A stretch of DNA of 64,000 bases. It comes from Serpens sp964410065. Lineage in GTDB: Bacteria > Pseudomonadota > Gammaproteobacteria > Pseudomonadales > Pseudomonadaceae. This document shows, one piece after another, positions 8,234 to 16,478 of this stretch; the first letter of the stretch is position 1, and every line of letters begins with the position of its first letter. The notes under the pieces are model-generated. The model worked only from the letters and a program-made list of their open reading frames with translations, was not told where the DNA came from and made no database searches. Both the position numbers and the translations under genes were made by a program. Location of the stretch: assembly GCA_964410065.1 (NCBI GenBank), contig CAYPFO010000001.1, positions 1 through 64,000 on the forward strand, given 5' to 3'.

Positions 8234-9444
8234 TGAGCAAATTCATGGAATGGGTCGATGCGCGCTTCCCGGCGACCAAGATGTGGGAAGACCATCTGTC
8301 CAAGTACTACGCCCCAAAGAACTTCAACTTCTTCTACTTCTTCGGCTCCCTGGCGCTGCTGGTGCTGGTCAACCAACTGCTGACCGGCATCTGGCTGACC
8401 ATGAGCTACAACCCGAGCGCTGAAGGTGCCTTCGCCTCCGTTGAATACATCATGCGTGATGTGGAGTACGGCTGGATCCTGCGCTACCTGCACTCCACCG
8501 GCGCTTCGGCGTTCTTCGTGGTGGTTTACCTGCATATGTTCCGTGGCTTGCTCTACGGCTCCTATCAGAAGCCCCGCGAGCTGGTATGGGTCTTCGGCAT
8601 GCTGATCTATCTGGCGCTGATGGCCGAGGCCTTCATGGGCTACCTGCTGCCCTGGGGCCAAATGTCCTACTGGGGCGCCCAGGTGATCATTTCGCTGTTC
8701 GGTGCCATTCCAGTCATCGGGGCTGACCTGACCGAGTGGATCCGTGGCGACTACCTGATATCCGGCATTACGCTGAACCGCTTCTTCGCGCTGCACGTGG
8801 TTGCGCTGCCGATCGTCCTGCTGGGCCTGGTCGTGCTGCATATCCTGGCGCTGCACGAAGTGGGTTCGAACAACCCGGACGGCGTCGACATCAAGAAAAC
8901 CAAGGATGCCAACGGTGTTCCGCTTGACGGCATTCCGTTCCATCCCTACTACACCGTAAAAGACATTGTCGGCGTAGTGGTCTTCCTGTTCGTGTTCTGC
9001 GCGGTTGTGTTCTTCTTCCCGGAAATGGGTGGTTACTTCCTCGAGAAGCCCAACTTTGAAGAAGCCAACGCCCTGAAGACACCTGAGCACATTGCTCCTG
9101 TCTGGTACTTCACGCCGTACTACGCGATTCTGCGTGCGGTTCCGGACAAGTTGTTTGGTGTGATCGCGATGGGCGCGGCGATTGCTGTGCTGTTCGTCCT
9201 GCCCTGGCTCGACCGTAGCCCGGTCAAGTCCATGCGCTACAAGGGCTGGATGAGCAAGATTTGGTTGGTGATCTTCTGCATCTCCTTTGTCATCCTGGGT
9301 GTGTTGGGCGTGCTGTCGCCAACCCCGGGTCGTACGTTGCTGTCGCAGATTTGCACCATCTTGTACTTCGCCTATTTCCTCCTGATGCCGTTCTACACCA
9401 GGATGGAAAAGACCAAACCGGTTCCGGAAAGGGTGACTGGCTGA
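8233..9444 (+). CDS. petB: ubiquinol-cytochrome c reductase, cytochrome b
   Basis: A 403-residue, eight-helix membrane subunit carrying the two b hemes and the Qo/Qi sites. Heme-binding histidines are visible in RYLHSTGASAFFVVVYLH and in the LHVVALPIVLLGLVVLH helix. The Qo-site motif PEHIAPVWYF (the PEWY equivalent, here with V) is near residue 290. The start overlaps the petA stop (TGATG arrangement), and the stop overlaps petC in the same way, giving a tight three-gene operon. Confidence 0.97.
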   Translation: MSKFMEWVDARFPATKMWEDHLSKYYAPKNFNFFYFFGSLALLVLVNQLLTGIWLTMSYNPSAEGAFASVEYIMRDVEYGWILRYLHSTGASAFFVVVYLHMFRGLLYGSYQKPRELVWVFGMLIYLALMAEAFMGYLLPWGQMSYWGAQVIISLFGAIPVIGADLTEWIRGDYLISGITLNRFFALHVVALPIVLLGLVVLHILALHEVGSNNPDGVDIKKTKDANGVPLDGIPFHPYYTVKDIVGVVVFLFVFCAVVFFFPEMGGYFLEKPNFEEANALKTPEHIAPVWYFTPYYAILRAVPDKLFGVIAMGAAIAVLFVLPWLDRSPVKSMRYKGWMSKIWLVIFCISFVILGVLGVLSPTPGRTLLSQICTILYFAYFLLMPFYTRMEKTKPVPERVTG

Positions 9445-10223
9445 TGAAAAAGCTCTTTGCTGCATTGATTCTTTCTGTACTGCCTGTTGCCTCGTTTGCG
9501 GCAGCGGTCAACGTTCAGCTGGATAAAGTGGATATTGACCTGACCGACAAGGCCGCGCTGCAGGATGGTCTGCGTACCTTCAGCAACTACTGCATGGGCT
9601 GTCATAGCGCCAAGTTCCAGCGTTATGAGCGGGTTGCCAATGATCTCGGCATCCCGGCAGAAGTGATGATGGATAACATCGTGTTCTCCGAAGCCAAGAT
9701 CGGTGACCACATGAACATCGGCATGCAACCGGCTGACGCCAAAGTTTGGTTCGGCGCAGCGCCGCCGGATCTGACCCTGGTGGCTCGTGTGCGTGGTGAA
9801 GATTGGCTGTACAGCTACCTGCGCAGCTTCTACGAGGACCCGAGCCGCCCGCTGGGTGTCAACAATACGGTGTTCCCCAATGTGGGCATGCCTAACGTGA
9901 TGGCGGACCTGCAGGGTCGTCAGGTCATTGGTTGCAAGCAAGTGCAAGTGGTCGAGGATGGCAAGAGAATCTACGATCCGCTGACGGGCACTCCGGTGAC
10001 TCATGAAGCTTGCGATCAGCTGACTGTGCTCCCCAATACCGGGTCGCAAAGCGAGGCGGAATTCGATGAGACGGTCAAGAATCTGGTGACCTTCCTGTCC
10101 TACTCGGCCAACCCGGTCAAGCTTGAAAGCCAGCGCATCGGTACCTACGTGCTGCTGTTCCTGGCCTTCTTCTTCGTATTTGCCTACCTGCTCAAGCGCG
10201 AATACTGGAAGGACGTACACTGA
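9444..10223 (+). CDS. petC: ubiquinol-cytochrome c reductase, cytochrome c1
   Basis: A 259-residue heme protein with a signal peptide (MKKLFAALILSVLPVASFAAA). The single CXXCH heme site is CMGCH near residue 50; the distal Met ligand is likely in the NVGMPNV region. A C-terminal anchor (IGTYVLLFLAFFFVFAYLL) leads into KREYWKDVH. It is the last gene of petABC. The longer upstream reading frame is inside petB and was rejected because the signal peptide starts at 9444. Confidence 0.96.
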   Translation: MKKLFAALILSVLPVASFAAAVNVQLDKVDIDLTDKAALQDGLRTFSNYCMGCHSAKFQRYERVANDLGIPAEVMMDNIVFSEAKIGDHMNIGMQPADAKVWFGAAPPDLTLVARVRGEDWLYSYLRSFYEDPSRPLGVNNTVFPNVGMPNVMADLQGRQVIGCKQVQVVEDGKRIYDPLTGTPVTHEACDQLTVLPNTGSQSEAEFDETVKNLVTFLSYSANPVKLESQRIGTYVLLFLAFFFVFAYLLKREYWKDVH

Positions 10224-10241
10224 TCCTCGCCTGATCAGTCC

Positions 10242-10276
10242 AAAGCGCGCGCGCCCAACTCGGGTGCGCGCGCTTT
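10242..10276 (+). terminator. GC-rich intrinsic terminator or attenuator between petC and sspA
   Basis: A 15-base stem with one G-U pair (10242-10256 with 10262-10276, loop AACTC) is followed by TGTTATTT. Only 32 bases remain before the sspA start codon, so sspA transcription must initiate within or before this hairpin or read through it. Confidence 0.75.
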
Positions 10277-10308
10277 GTTATTTCTGAAAAACCTAAAGGA
10301 GGGACGCT

Positions 10309-10926
10309 ATGGCCGTGTTCAATAAGTTGGCCTGCTTTTCCGATCCCGCCGACCATTACTGCCATCGTGTGCGGCTGGTTCTGGCAGAAAAGAACGTAAC
10401 AGCGGAAATCATCGATACAGTGGGCGGTGAATGTCCGACCGATCTGAGCGACGTTAATCCATACGGTAATGTACCGACCCTGGTCGATCGGGATTTGGCG
10501 CTGTTTGAGCCAACGGTGATCATGGAGTACCTGGAGGAGCGTTACCCCCATCCGCCGTTGATGCCGGCCTACCCGCTGGCCCGCGCCAATACCCGGTTGC
10601 TGATGCACCGTATCCAGCGCGACTGGTGCGTACTGGTTGATCAGATTCTTGATTCGCGCGCCAAGGATGCGCAAAAAACCCAAGCGCGCAAAGCCCTGCG
10701 TGAAAGTTTGACTGGCGTGGCGCCGCTGTTCGAAAGCAAGGCGTTTTTCCTCAGCGACGAGCTGTCGCTGGTTGATTGCTGTCTGCTGCCCATTCTCTGG
10801 CGTTTGCCGCAGCTGGGGGTAGAATTGCCCACCCCCGCCAAGCCGTTGCTCGACTACATGGAGCGGGCTTTTGCCCGTCCGGCCTTTCAGGCTAGCCTGT
10901 CCTCCGTTGAGCGCGACATGCGCTGA
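10309..10926 (+). CDS. sspA: stringent starvation protein A
   Basis: A 205-residue RNA polymerase-associated protein with a glutathione S-transferase fold. It contains the N-terminal thioredoxin-like part (LACFSDPADHYCHRVRLVLAEK) and a helical C-terminal part. It lacks GST activity in characterised homologues and instead modulates transcription in stationary phase and virulence. A very strong ribosome binding site (AAAGGAGGG) precedes ATG 10309. sspB follows after 20 bases. Confidence 0.95.
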   Translation: MAVFNKLACFSDPADHYCHRVRLVLAEKNVTAEIIDTVGGECPTDLSDVNPYGNVPTLVDRDLALFEPTVIMEYLEERYPHPPLMPAYPLARANTRLLMHRIQRDWCVLVDQILDSRAKDAQKTQARKALRESLTGVAPLFESKAFFLSDELSLVDCCLLPILWRLPQLGVELPTPAKPLLDYMERAFARPAFQASLSSVERDMR

Positions 10927-10946
10927 AGCACAATGAGGAGCCTTGC

Positions 10947-11366
10947 ATGAACTCCAGTCGGCCTTATCTGATCCGGGCGTTGTACGAGTGGATCGTGGAC
11001 AATGACTGCACGCCGCATTTTCTGGTAGATGCCGAGCATCCGCAGGTGCAGGTGCCAAGTGGCTATGCCAATGACGGCCAGATCGTGCTCAATGCATCGC
11101 CCAGCGCGGTGCGCCATTTGCACATGGACAATCAAGCGGTGAGCTTTGAAAGCCGTTTTGGGGGCGTGCCGCACAGCCTGTATTTGCCCGTTGGCTCGAT
11201 CTTGGCCATCTACGCACGAGAAAATGGCCAGGGAATGGTGTTCGAGCCGGAGCCGCCGCAGGACGACTCCGCTGGCGTCGATGATGCTGGTCCGGATGGA
11301 GGCGGCGGGCCTGAACCTGAGCCGCCACGACCGAGTGGTCGGCCCAGCCTGAAAGTGGTCAAGTAA
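10947..11366 (+). CDS. sspB: ClpXP protease specificity-enhancing factor SspB
   Basis: A 139-residue adaptor that binds ssrA-tagged peptides and delivers them to ClpXP. The folded domain (RPYLIRALYEWIVDNDCTPH to SILAIYAREN) spans residues 1-95. An acidic, proline- and glycine-rich linker follows, and a short C-terminal ClpX-binding tail ends in GRPSLKVVK. This layout matches characterised SspB proteins. Confidence 0.95.
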   Translation: MNSSRPYLIRALYEWIVDNDCTPHFLVDAEHPQVQVPSGYANDGQIVLNASPSAVRHLHMDNQAVSFESRFGGVPHSLYLPVGSILAIYARENGQGMVFEPEPPQDDSAGVDDAGPDGGGGPEPEPPRPSGRPSLKVVK

Positions 11367-11376
11367 GCTGCAGAAC

Positions 11377-11407
11377 AAAGAAAGGGCGCCTATGGCGCCC
11401 TTTCTTT
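11377..11407. terminator. bidirectional intrinsic terminator between sspB and dolP
   Basis: A perfect 14-base inverted repeat (11377-11390 with 11394-11407, loop TAT) has A-rich and T-rich ends, serving both convergent operons. Confidence 0.92.
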
Positions 11408-11441
11408 TGGTTGTGTATTTATTTCGGCCAGAGGTTGCTGG

Positions 11442-11975
11442 TCAGTCGGTGTATTGGAACAGGCGCACGATACGCTGTACGCCGGACACCTTCTGGATCG
11501 CAGCTGTAGCCTGGTTGGCTTCCTGGCGCGTTACCAAGCCCATGAGGTAAACGATGCCGTTCTCGGTCACTACCTTGATGTCGGAGAACGGAACGCCGGT
11601 GCTGGCAAGCATCCGGGTCTTGATGCGCGTGGTCAGCAGCGCATCGTTACTGCGGGCGAGGCCCGACGAAGGTGCCCCCACCTGGATTTCGTTATGAACC
11701 TTCTTGACCCCGACAACGCGGCGCGCAGCCACCTCGGCTTGATCGCGCAGCTCCTGGCGGGGCGTCTGACCCGCCAGCAAGATGACGCCGTTGTAGCTGG
11801 TGACCACGATATGCGAGGTGGGCGAGGTGAGGTCGGCGTGTGCTGTTTGAATCTGGCCAGCGACCTTGGGCTCGAGGAATTGGTCGTCGATCTTGTTGCC
11901 AATGCTGCGATTGCTGCAGCCGCCCAACAGCAGCGTCATGGCCAAGAAGGCCAGAATCAGCGGATTGCGTGTCAT
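11442..11975 (-). CDS. dolP: BON-domain outer membrane lipoprotein (DolP/YraP type)
   Basis: A 177-residue lipoprotein with lipobox LLGGC near residue 20. Two tandem BON domains follow (about 40-110 and 115-177), each showing the hydrophobic GVILLAG / GIVYLMG strand. E. coli DolP supports outer membrane integrity and division-site peptidoglycan activation. The start overlaps the end of gmhA by four bases. It is the last gene of the minus-strand lpoA-yraN-gmhA-dolP group, an order also found in enterobacteria. Confidence 0.9.
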   Translation of the reverse strand: MTRNPLILAFLAMTLLLGGCSNRSIGNKIDDQFLEPKVAGQIQTAHADLTSPTSHIVVTSYNGVILLAGQTPRQELRDQAEVAARRVVGVKKVHNEIQVGAPSSGLARSNDALLTTRIKTRMLASTGVPFSDIKVVTENGIVYLMGLVTRQEANQATAAIQKVSGVQRIVRLFQYTD

Positions 11976-12565
11976 TCTTCACTCCCGAACAGTTGACAGT
12001 CGATTTGGTCGCACAGGCAGTGGATCACCAGCAGGTGAACTTCCTGGATGCGCGCGGTGACTTTGGCGGGGACGCGGATTTCAACGTCTTCTGGCAGCAG
12101 TAGTGCAGCCATGTCGCCGCCGTCGCGGCCAGTGAGGGCAACCACTGTCATTTCGCGATCGTGGGCCGCCTGGATGGCTTGGATGACGTTGGCTGAGTTG
12201 CCGCTGGTGGAAATGGCCAGGAGTACATCGCCGGGCTGGCCGAGCGCGCGAATCTGCTTGGAGAAGATTTCGTTGTAACTGTAGTCGTTGGCGATCGAGG
12301 TAATGGTCGAGCTGTCCGTGGTCAGGGCCATAGCCGGCAGGCTGGGGCGCTCACGCTCGAAACGGTTAAGCAGCTCGGAGGAGAAATGCTGTGCATCGCC
12401 CGCTGAACCACCGTTTCCGCAGGAAAGGATCTTGCCCTCGTTGAGCAGGGCTTGAACCATGACCTGGCTGGCCTGCTCGATGAAGGGGATGAGAACTTCC
12501 TGGGCGCGTTGCTTGGTTTCGATGCTGGCCAGGAAGTGCTGTTGAATACGGGATTGCATGTCCAT
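11972..12565 (-). CDS. gmhA: SIS-domain phosphoheptose isomerase (GmhA/DiaA family)
   Basis: A 197-residue protein with a single SIS domain. The sugar-phosphate loop ILSCGNGGSAGDAQHFSSE is near residue 50, and ISTSGNSANV near residue 115. GmhA makes D-glycero-D-manno-heptose 7-phosphate for the LPS core. The paralogue DiaA regulates DnaA and in E. coli sits at this yraN-dolP position. In Pseudomonas the locus is annotated gmhA; sequence alone does not settle which role dominates. It is encoded between yraN and dolP. Confidence 0.85.
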   Translation of the reverse strand: MDMQSRIQQHFLASIETKQRAQEVLIPFIEQASQVMVQALLNEGKILSCGNGGSAGDAQHFSSELLNRFERERPSLPAMALTTDSSTITSIANDYSYNEIFSKQIRALGQPGDVLLAISTSGNSANVIQAIQAAHDREMTVVALTGRDGGDMAALLLPEDVEIRVPAKVTARIQEVHLLVIHCLCDQIDCQLFGSEE

Positions 12566-12594
12566 CGGATGGTGACCTTTACAAGGGCGGCTGT

Positions 12595-12963
12595 TCAGGT
12601 ATCGAACGCGTTACGGATCCAGTTCAGGCGCTGGTCCGGGTTGCTGGCGCTGTTCATGGCCACCACGTCAAAACGACACGGATACGCGGCCCAGCGTTTT
12701 TCCTGCTGTAAAAAGTGTTGTGCGGCCAGACTCAGTTTGGCGCGCTTGCGAGCATCGATACTCTCCAGCGCGCCACCCCAAGCGGCGTGCTGGCGGTAAC
12801 GTACTTCGACAAATACTACTGTATCGCCGTCGAGCATGACCAGATCGAGTTCGCCGCGACGGCAGCGCCAGTTTTGTTCAAGCAGGCGCAGGCCATGTTG
12901 CTGCAAGTGCCGGCACGCGAGGGCTTCGGCTTCCTGGCCGCTGAGCCTGGCGCCGGTTTCCAT
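12595..12963 (-). CDS. yraN: YraN family (UPF0102) putative nuclease
   Basis: A 122-residue protein of the PD-(D/E)XK-like UPF0102 family: RRGELDLVMLDGDTVVFVEVRYR, with the E-x-D-(n)-E-x-R pattern expected of this fold, near residues 37-60. The family role is undefined; a link to DNA processing or recombination has been proposed. The start codon overlaps the lpoA stop by one base, so the two are translated together. Confidence 0.9.
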   Translation of the reverse strand: METGARLSGQEAEALACRHLQQHGLRLLEQNWRCRRGELDLVMLDGDTVVFVEVRYRQHAAWGGALESIDARKRAKLSLAAQHFLQQEKRWAAYPCRFDVVAMNSASNPDQRLNWIRNAFDT

Positions 12964-14768
12964 CAGAGGTTGTAATCCGGCAGGCGGCGTATGGCACCGC
13001 CCTGAAATTCAGCCCAAGGCAGTTCCCGCTCGATACGTTGTTGCGCATTCAGGCTGAGACGCCCCGAATAGCCATCGATGCGGGTTTCCGGCAGGGCCTT
13101 CAGCTGTGCCAGGCGTGGCGCGAGTAGGTAAGCGTCGATGCCCATGGCGTAGAGACGCCCCAGGCTGCCGCCGGCTTGCGGCCACTGCTGGATCACTTGT
13201 TCGCGCAGGGGATTATTTTCGTCGAGCAGCCAAGGCGTTTCGCAGAAACGAATACCGCTCAGGTCGCGGTACTGGGCAGGGTTGCTGTCACCGGAATAAA
13301 GGTGCGACGTGGCGTAGACCGGCACGTCGCCGGCGTATTGGAAGGTCAGCGTGGGCTTGATCTGCTGGGCTTGCAACGGTGTGGCAGCGAGGAAGATGAA
13401 ATCGACATCGGCGCGGCGGGCGGGCTCGGCGGCCAGCTCCACGCCCAGCGTTTGCTTGAGCCGTTGAGCACGGGCTTCACTTTGGCGAAGTTGGAAGAGA
13501 TCCGCAATCTGCCCTGCCAGCTGCACAGGCTGATCGATATGTTTGGCGTCCAGCAGGGTACCGCCTTCGGCTTGCCAGCTCTGGTTGAAGGCGGCCAGCA
13601 CGCGATCGCCCCATTCACCGCGCGGCACCAGGGCCACGGCACGGCGCATGCCATCATGCCAGGCGCGCCTGGCGGCTGAGCGGGCTTCGTCCTCGGCGGC
13701 CAGGCCGAATTGGAACAGCTGCGCCGGACTCCCTTCGCCTGCGTCATCGTAATTCAAGGCCAGGGTGAGGATGGGCAGTTGGGGCAAGTCACCCAGTTGC
13801 TTGACCAGCGGCTTTTCCAGCGGCCCGACGACCAATTGGGCGCCGTCGGCTTGGGCCTGCTGATAGAAGGCTTCCAGCGACTCTATTTGCGTACTGTCAT
13901 ACAAGACAATTTCGGGCGGGTTGAAGCCGGCTTGTTGCGCTTGGTAATGAGCAGACATGAAGCCGTCGCGCAAAGCCCGGGCAACGCTTGCCAACTGGCC
14001 CTCTTGGGGCAGCAGCAGGGCGATCTTGCTCAGGGGCTGGCTGGGCAGGGCGCGCAATTTGCTCAAAGGCTCAGGCAGGCGAAGCGCTGCGGGGTGATTG
14101 GGGTTGGCGTTGCGCCAGTTGTCGATGGCAGCCTGCTGGAGCTCGAGCGTGATGGCATCGCGTACGGCAACGCCCAGGGCCAGCCAGGCGCCTAGCTCAC
14201 CGCTGGCCGGGCTGGTCGCTTCGTCGGCGGGCAGGCGGGCGACCAATGCCCAGATGGCTTCGTGGTTGTCCTGGGCAACGGTTCCGGTCAAACGCGGGGC
14301 GACCGATACGCGCTCGCGTACGGCGGCTAGCAATTGATTGTCAGCCTCAAGAGCCTGGGCGCGAATCAGCTGCGTACGCACTTGCTGCTCGGTTGGGAGC
14401 TCGTTGAGGCGCGTCAGGCTGGGATGTTCCAGGGCTTGCAGCGCGGCCTGGGGGCGGTTGCGCAGCATCGCCAGCTCAGCCTGCAGCGTGCTGGCCAAAA
14501 TCTGCTCGGCAGGGTTCAGCTGATCCAGTGATACCTGTTGAAGGATTTGCCCCGCGCGCGCGGGATTGTTCAAGGTGAATGCCTTGTCGGCAGCAGCCAG
14601 GCGCAATTGCGCGGCCAGGGCCGGCGGGCTTTGCTCCGCTTTCTGTAGCAATTGCTCAATGCTTGCCTGAGGCGTGCGGGGCAATTCGCCAAGCGAGGAT
14701 GTGGGGGTGCCGGAGCAGGCCGCCAAAAGTCCGACGAGGCACAGAACGGAGAGCAGGCGAGCGATCAT
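12963..14768 (-). CDS. lpoA: LpoA, outer membrane lipoprotein activator of PBP1A
   Basis: A 601-residue lipoprotein with signal peptide and lipobox (LVGLLAACSG). Residues about 30-250 are TPR-like helices. Residues about 255-600 are a periplasmic binding protein-like domain (KIALLLPQEGQLASVARAL; GPLEKPLVKQLG). In Gram-negatives LpoA spans the periplasm to stimulate PBP1A. ATG 14768 places the lipobox correctly; an upstream in-frame start would add 16 residues before the signal peptide. It is divergent from rsmI. Confidence 0.92.
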   Translation of the reverse strand: MIARLLSVLCLVGLLAACSGTPTSSLGELPRTPQASIEQLLQKAEQSPPALAAQLRLAAADKAFTLNNPARAGQILQQVSLDQLNPAEQILASTLQAELAMLRNRPQAALQALEHPSLTRLNELPTEQQVRTQLIRAQALEADNQLLAAVRERVSVAPRLTGTVAQDNHEAIWALVARLPADEATSPASGELGAWLALGVAVRDAITLELQQAAIDNWRNANPNHPAALRLPEPLSKLRALPSQPLSKIALLLPQEGQLASVARALRDGFMSAHYQAQQAGFNPPEIVLYDSTQIESLEAFYQQAQADGAQLVVGPLEKPLVKQLGDLPQLPILTLALNYDDAGEGSPAQLFQFGLAAEDEARSAARRAWHDGMRRAVALVPRGEWGDRVLAAFNQSWQAEGGTLLDAKHIDQPVQLAGQIADLFQLRQSEARAQRLKQTLGVELAAEPARRADVDFIFLAATPLQAQQIKPTLTFQYAGDVPVYATSHLYSGDSNPAQYRDLSGIRFCETPWLLDENNPLREQVIQQWPQAGGSLGRLYAMGIDAYLLAPRLAQLKALPETRIDGYSGRLSLNAQQRIERELPWAEFQGGAIRRLPDYNL

Positions 14769-14805
14769 GGGAGTCTTCCCGTTGCACAGGCGAAAGGAAC
14801 CCTGG

Positions 14806-14860
14806 ATTGTACCCAAGCCTTGCCGGCTGCGCGATGCCGAAACGGTAAACGGGATACAAT
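14806..14860. promoter_or_regulatory. candidate divergent -10 elements for lpoA and rsmI
   Basis: TACAAT occurs on the minus strand at 14806-14811 (towards lpoA) and on the plus strand at 14855-14860 (towards rsmI). Neither has a good -35 at standard spacing, so this is tentative. Confidence 0.3.
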
Positions 14861-14890
14861 GGGCGAAATTGAATGTTCTTGAGGTGCTTC

Positions 14891-15757
14891 GTGGCTGATT
14901 TCGGTGCTCAGAATGTGTCTGCCGGCACGCTTTTCGTGGTCGCCACGCCCATTGGTAATCTGGAGGACATCAGTGCGCGTGCCGTGCGGGTGCTGACGGA
15001 GGTTGCCTTGATCGCCGCCGAGGATACGCGGCACTCGCAGCGTCTTTTGCAGCACTTTGGCATTAATACGCCCCTGCAAGCCTGCCATGAGCATAACGAA
15101 CGAGATCAGGGTGGGCGGTTCATTGCCCGGCTGTTGGCAGGCGAAGACGTCGCACTGATTTCCGATGCTGGTACTCCGCTGATCTCTGACCCGGGCTTTC
15201 ATCTGGTGCGTCAGGCGCGTGCGGCGGGAGTGCGCGTGGTCCCCATCCCAGGCGCATGCGCCCTGGTTGCGGCGCTGTCCGCGGCCGGTCTGCCCTCGGA
15301 TCGGTTCATTTTCGAGGGCTTCTTGCCTGCGAAGTCGACGGCCCGCTGTGCCCGCCTGGAAACCATCAAGGAAGAGCCCCGCACGCTGATCTTTTATGAG
15401 GCGCCGCATCGGTTGCTGGAATCCTTGCAAGACATGGGGAAAGTTTTCGGTGCCGATCGCTTGGCCGTGCTTGCGCGCGAGCTGACCAAGACCTTTGAAA
15501 CGCTCAAGGGATTGCCGTTGGGCGAATTGAGTAAGTGGGTAGCATCGGACGCCAATCAGCAGCGCGGGGAGTGTGTCCTGCTGGTGGCCGGCTGGCAGGC
15601 ACCCGAGGGTGATAGTGCGGTCAGTGCCGAGGCCTTGCGCGTACTGGATCTGTTGTTGGAAGACCTGCCGGTCAAGCGAGCCGCTGCCGTGGCCGCAGAA
15701 ATTACCGGGGCGCGTAAAAATGTGCTGTACCAGATCGCGCTGGAGCGCAAAGGCTGA
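14891..15757 (+). CDS. rsmI: 16S rRNA (cytidine-2'-O) methyltransferase RsmI
   Basis: A 288-residue SAM-dependent enzyme that methylates the ribose of C1402 in 16S rRNA. The family signatures LFVVATPIGNLEDIS, ISDAGTPLISDPG and PIPGACALVAALSAAGLP are all present. I chose GTG 14891 because GAGGTG lies just before it and the family begins close to TLFVVATPIGNL; an ATG at 14873 is also in frame. It is followed by the RNase P RNA gene. Confidence 0.95.
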   Translation: MADFGAQNVSAGTLFVVATPIGNLEDISARAVRVLTEVALIAAEDTRHSQRLLQHFGINTPLQACHEHNERDQGGRFIARLLAGEDVALISDAGTPLISDPGFHLVRQARAAGVRVVPIPGACALVAALSAAGLPSDRFIFEGFLPAKSTARCARLETIKEEPRTLIFYEAPHRLLESLQDMGKVFGADRLAVLARELTKTFETLKGLPLGELSKWVASDANQQRGECVLLVAGWQAPEGDSAVSAEALRVLDLLLEDLPVKRAAAVAAEITGARKNVLYQIALERKG

Positions 15758-15792
15758 TTGGTCAGGATTCATCTTGATTGAGCCGTTTTGTC

Positions 15793-15821
15793 TTGCAGCT
15801 TGCCGGTAGCGGCCCTATCCT
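15793..15821 (+). promoter_or_regulatory. putative rnpB promoter
   Basis: TTGCAG (15793-15798), a 17-base spacer, then TATCCT (15816-15821). A GC-rich stretch follows up to the RNA start at about 15830. Such a GC-rich discriminator is typical of growth-rate-controlled stable RNA promoters. Confidence 0.6.
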
Positions 15822-15830
15822 TGCCGGCGG

Positions 15831-16184
15831 AGAGTCGATCGGACAGTCGCTGTTCTTTTTTGTTCGCAAAAGAGAAGGGAGGAAAGTCCGGGCTCCATAG
15901 GGCAGAGTGCCAGGTAACGCCTGGGAGGCGCGAGCCTACGGAAAGTGCCACAGAAAATTACCGCCTAAGCATGCAAGTGCCGGTAAGGGTGAAAAGGTGC
16001 GGTAAGAGCGCACCGCACGGCTGGCAACAGTCCGTGGCTAGGTAAACCCCGCTCGGAGCAAGACCAAATAGGGTTCCATTGGCGTGGCCCGCGCTGGAAC
16101 CGGGTAGGTTGCTAAAGGCGTGCAGTGATGTACGTCGTAGAGGAATGACTGTCCTCGACAGAACCCGGCTTATAGATCGACTCT
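15831..16184 (+). ncRNA. rnpB: RNase P RNA, bacterial class A
   Basis: The catalytic RNA that matures tRNA 5' ends. The ends are set by the P1 helix: 15831-15840 and 16175-16184 are perfectly complementary over ten bases. The conserved 5' core (GAGGAAAGTCCGGGCTC, near 15890) and the matching 3' core (ACAGAACCCGGCTTA, near 16160) are both present. These form P4 and the universal core. The length of about 354 bases is usual for gammaproteobacteria. It sits between rsmI and mraZ, as in Pseudomonas. Confidence 0.97.
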
Positions 16185-16210
16185 CCTCCTTTTATTCCCC
16201 CGCTTGTCCT

Positions 16211-16246
16211 GATGAAGTGAAAAACACTTCATCTCACGTAGTACGT
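16211..16246. other. cluster of inverted repeats downstream of rnpB
   Basis: GATGAAGTG-AAAAA-CACTTCATC (16211-16233) is a perfect 9-base hairpin. It is followed at once by the palindrome ACGTA-G-TACGT (16236-16246) and by a pair of ACGTTA direct repeats (16244 and 16256). There is no T tract, so it is not a classical terminator; it may be a 3' processing or stabilising element, or a protein site. Confidence 0.4.
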
Positions 16247-16373
16247 TAACTTCCAACGTTAGCTCATTGACGCATGTCACTTCCTGACTCATGCACATGT
16301 TGCGCTTCGTCTCAAATCTGGCCATCCGTCGCTAAACCACCGTCTCGTAAGGGTTTTCCATTTGTGAGCAGCC

Positions 16374-16403
16374 TTGACGCTGGGGGATGCGCATTCCTAT
16401 AGT
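16374..16403 (+). promoter_or_regulatory. promoter of the dcw cluster (PmraZ)
   Basis: TTGACG (16374-16379), an 18-base spacer, then TATAGT (16398-16403). This is the best sigma-70 match in the window. It lies about 70 bases before mraZ and immediately upstream of the MraZ boxes. Confidence 0.8.
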
Positions 16404-16411
16404 GTGCGCAA

Positions 16412-16436
16412 GTGGTAGAAAGTGGCGGGAAGTGGG
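16412..16436 (+). promoter_or_regulatory. MraZ operator: three GTGG boxes with 10-base period
   Basis: GTGGT, GTGGC and GTGGG start at 16412, 16422 and 16432, exactly one helical turn apart. E. coli MraZ binds repeated TGGG(A/N) boxes separated by five bases in the same promoter-proximal position and represses its own operon. Here the boxes cover the expected transcription start. Confidence 0.8.
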
Positions 16437-16478
16437 AATTAGGAATGTAACAGCCAGCCAAAGCGGGGAAGTGCCAAC

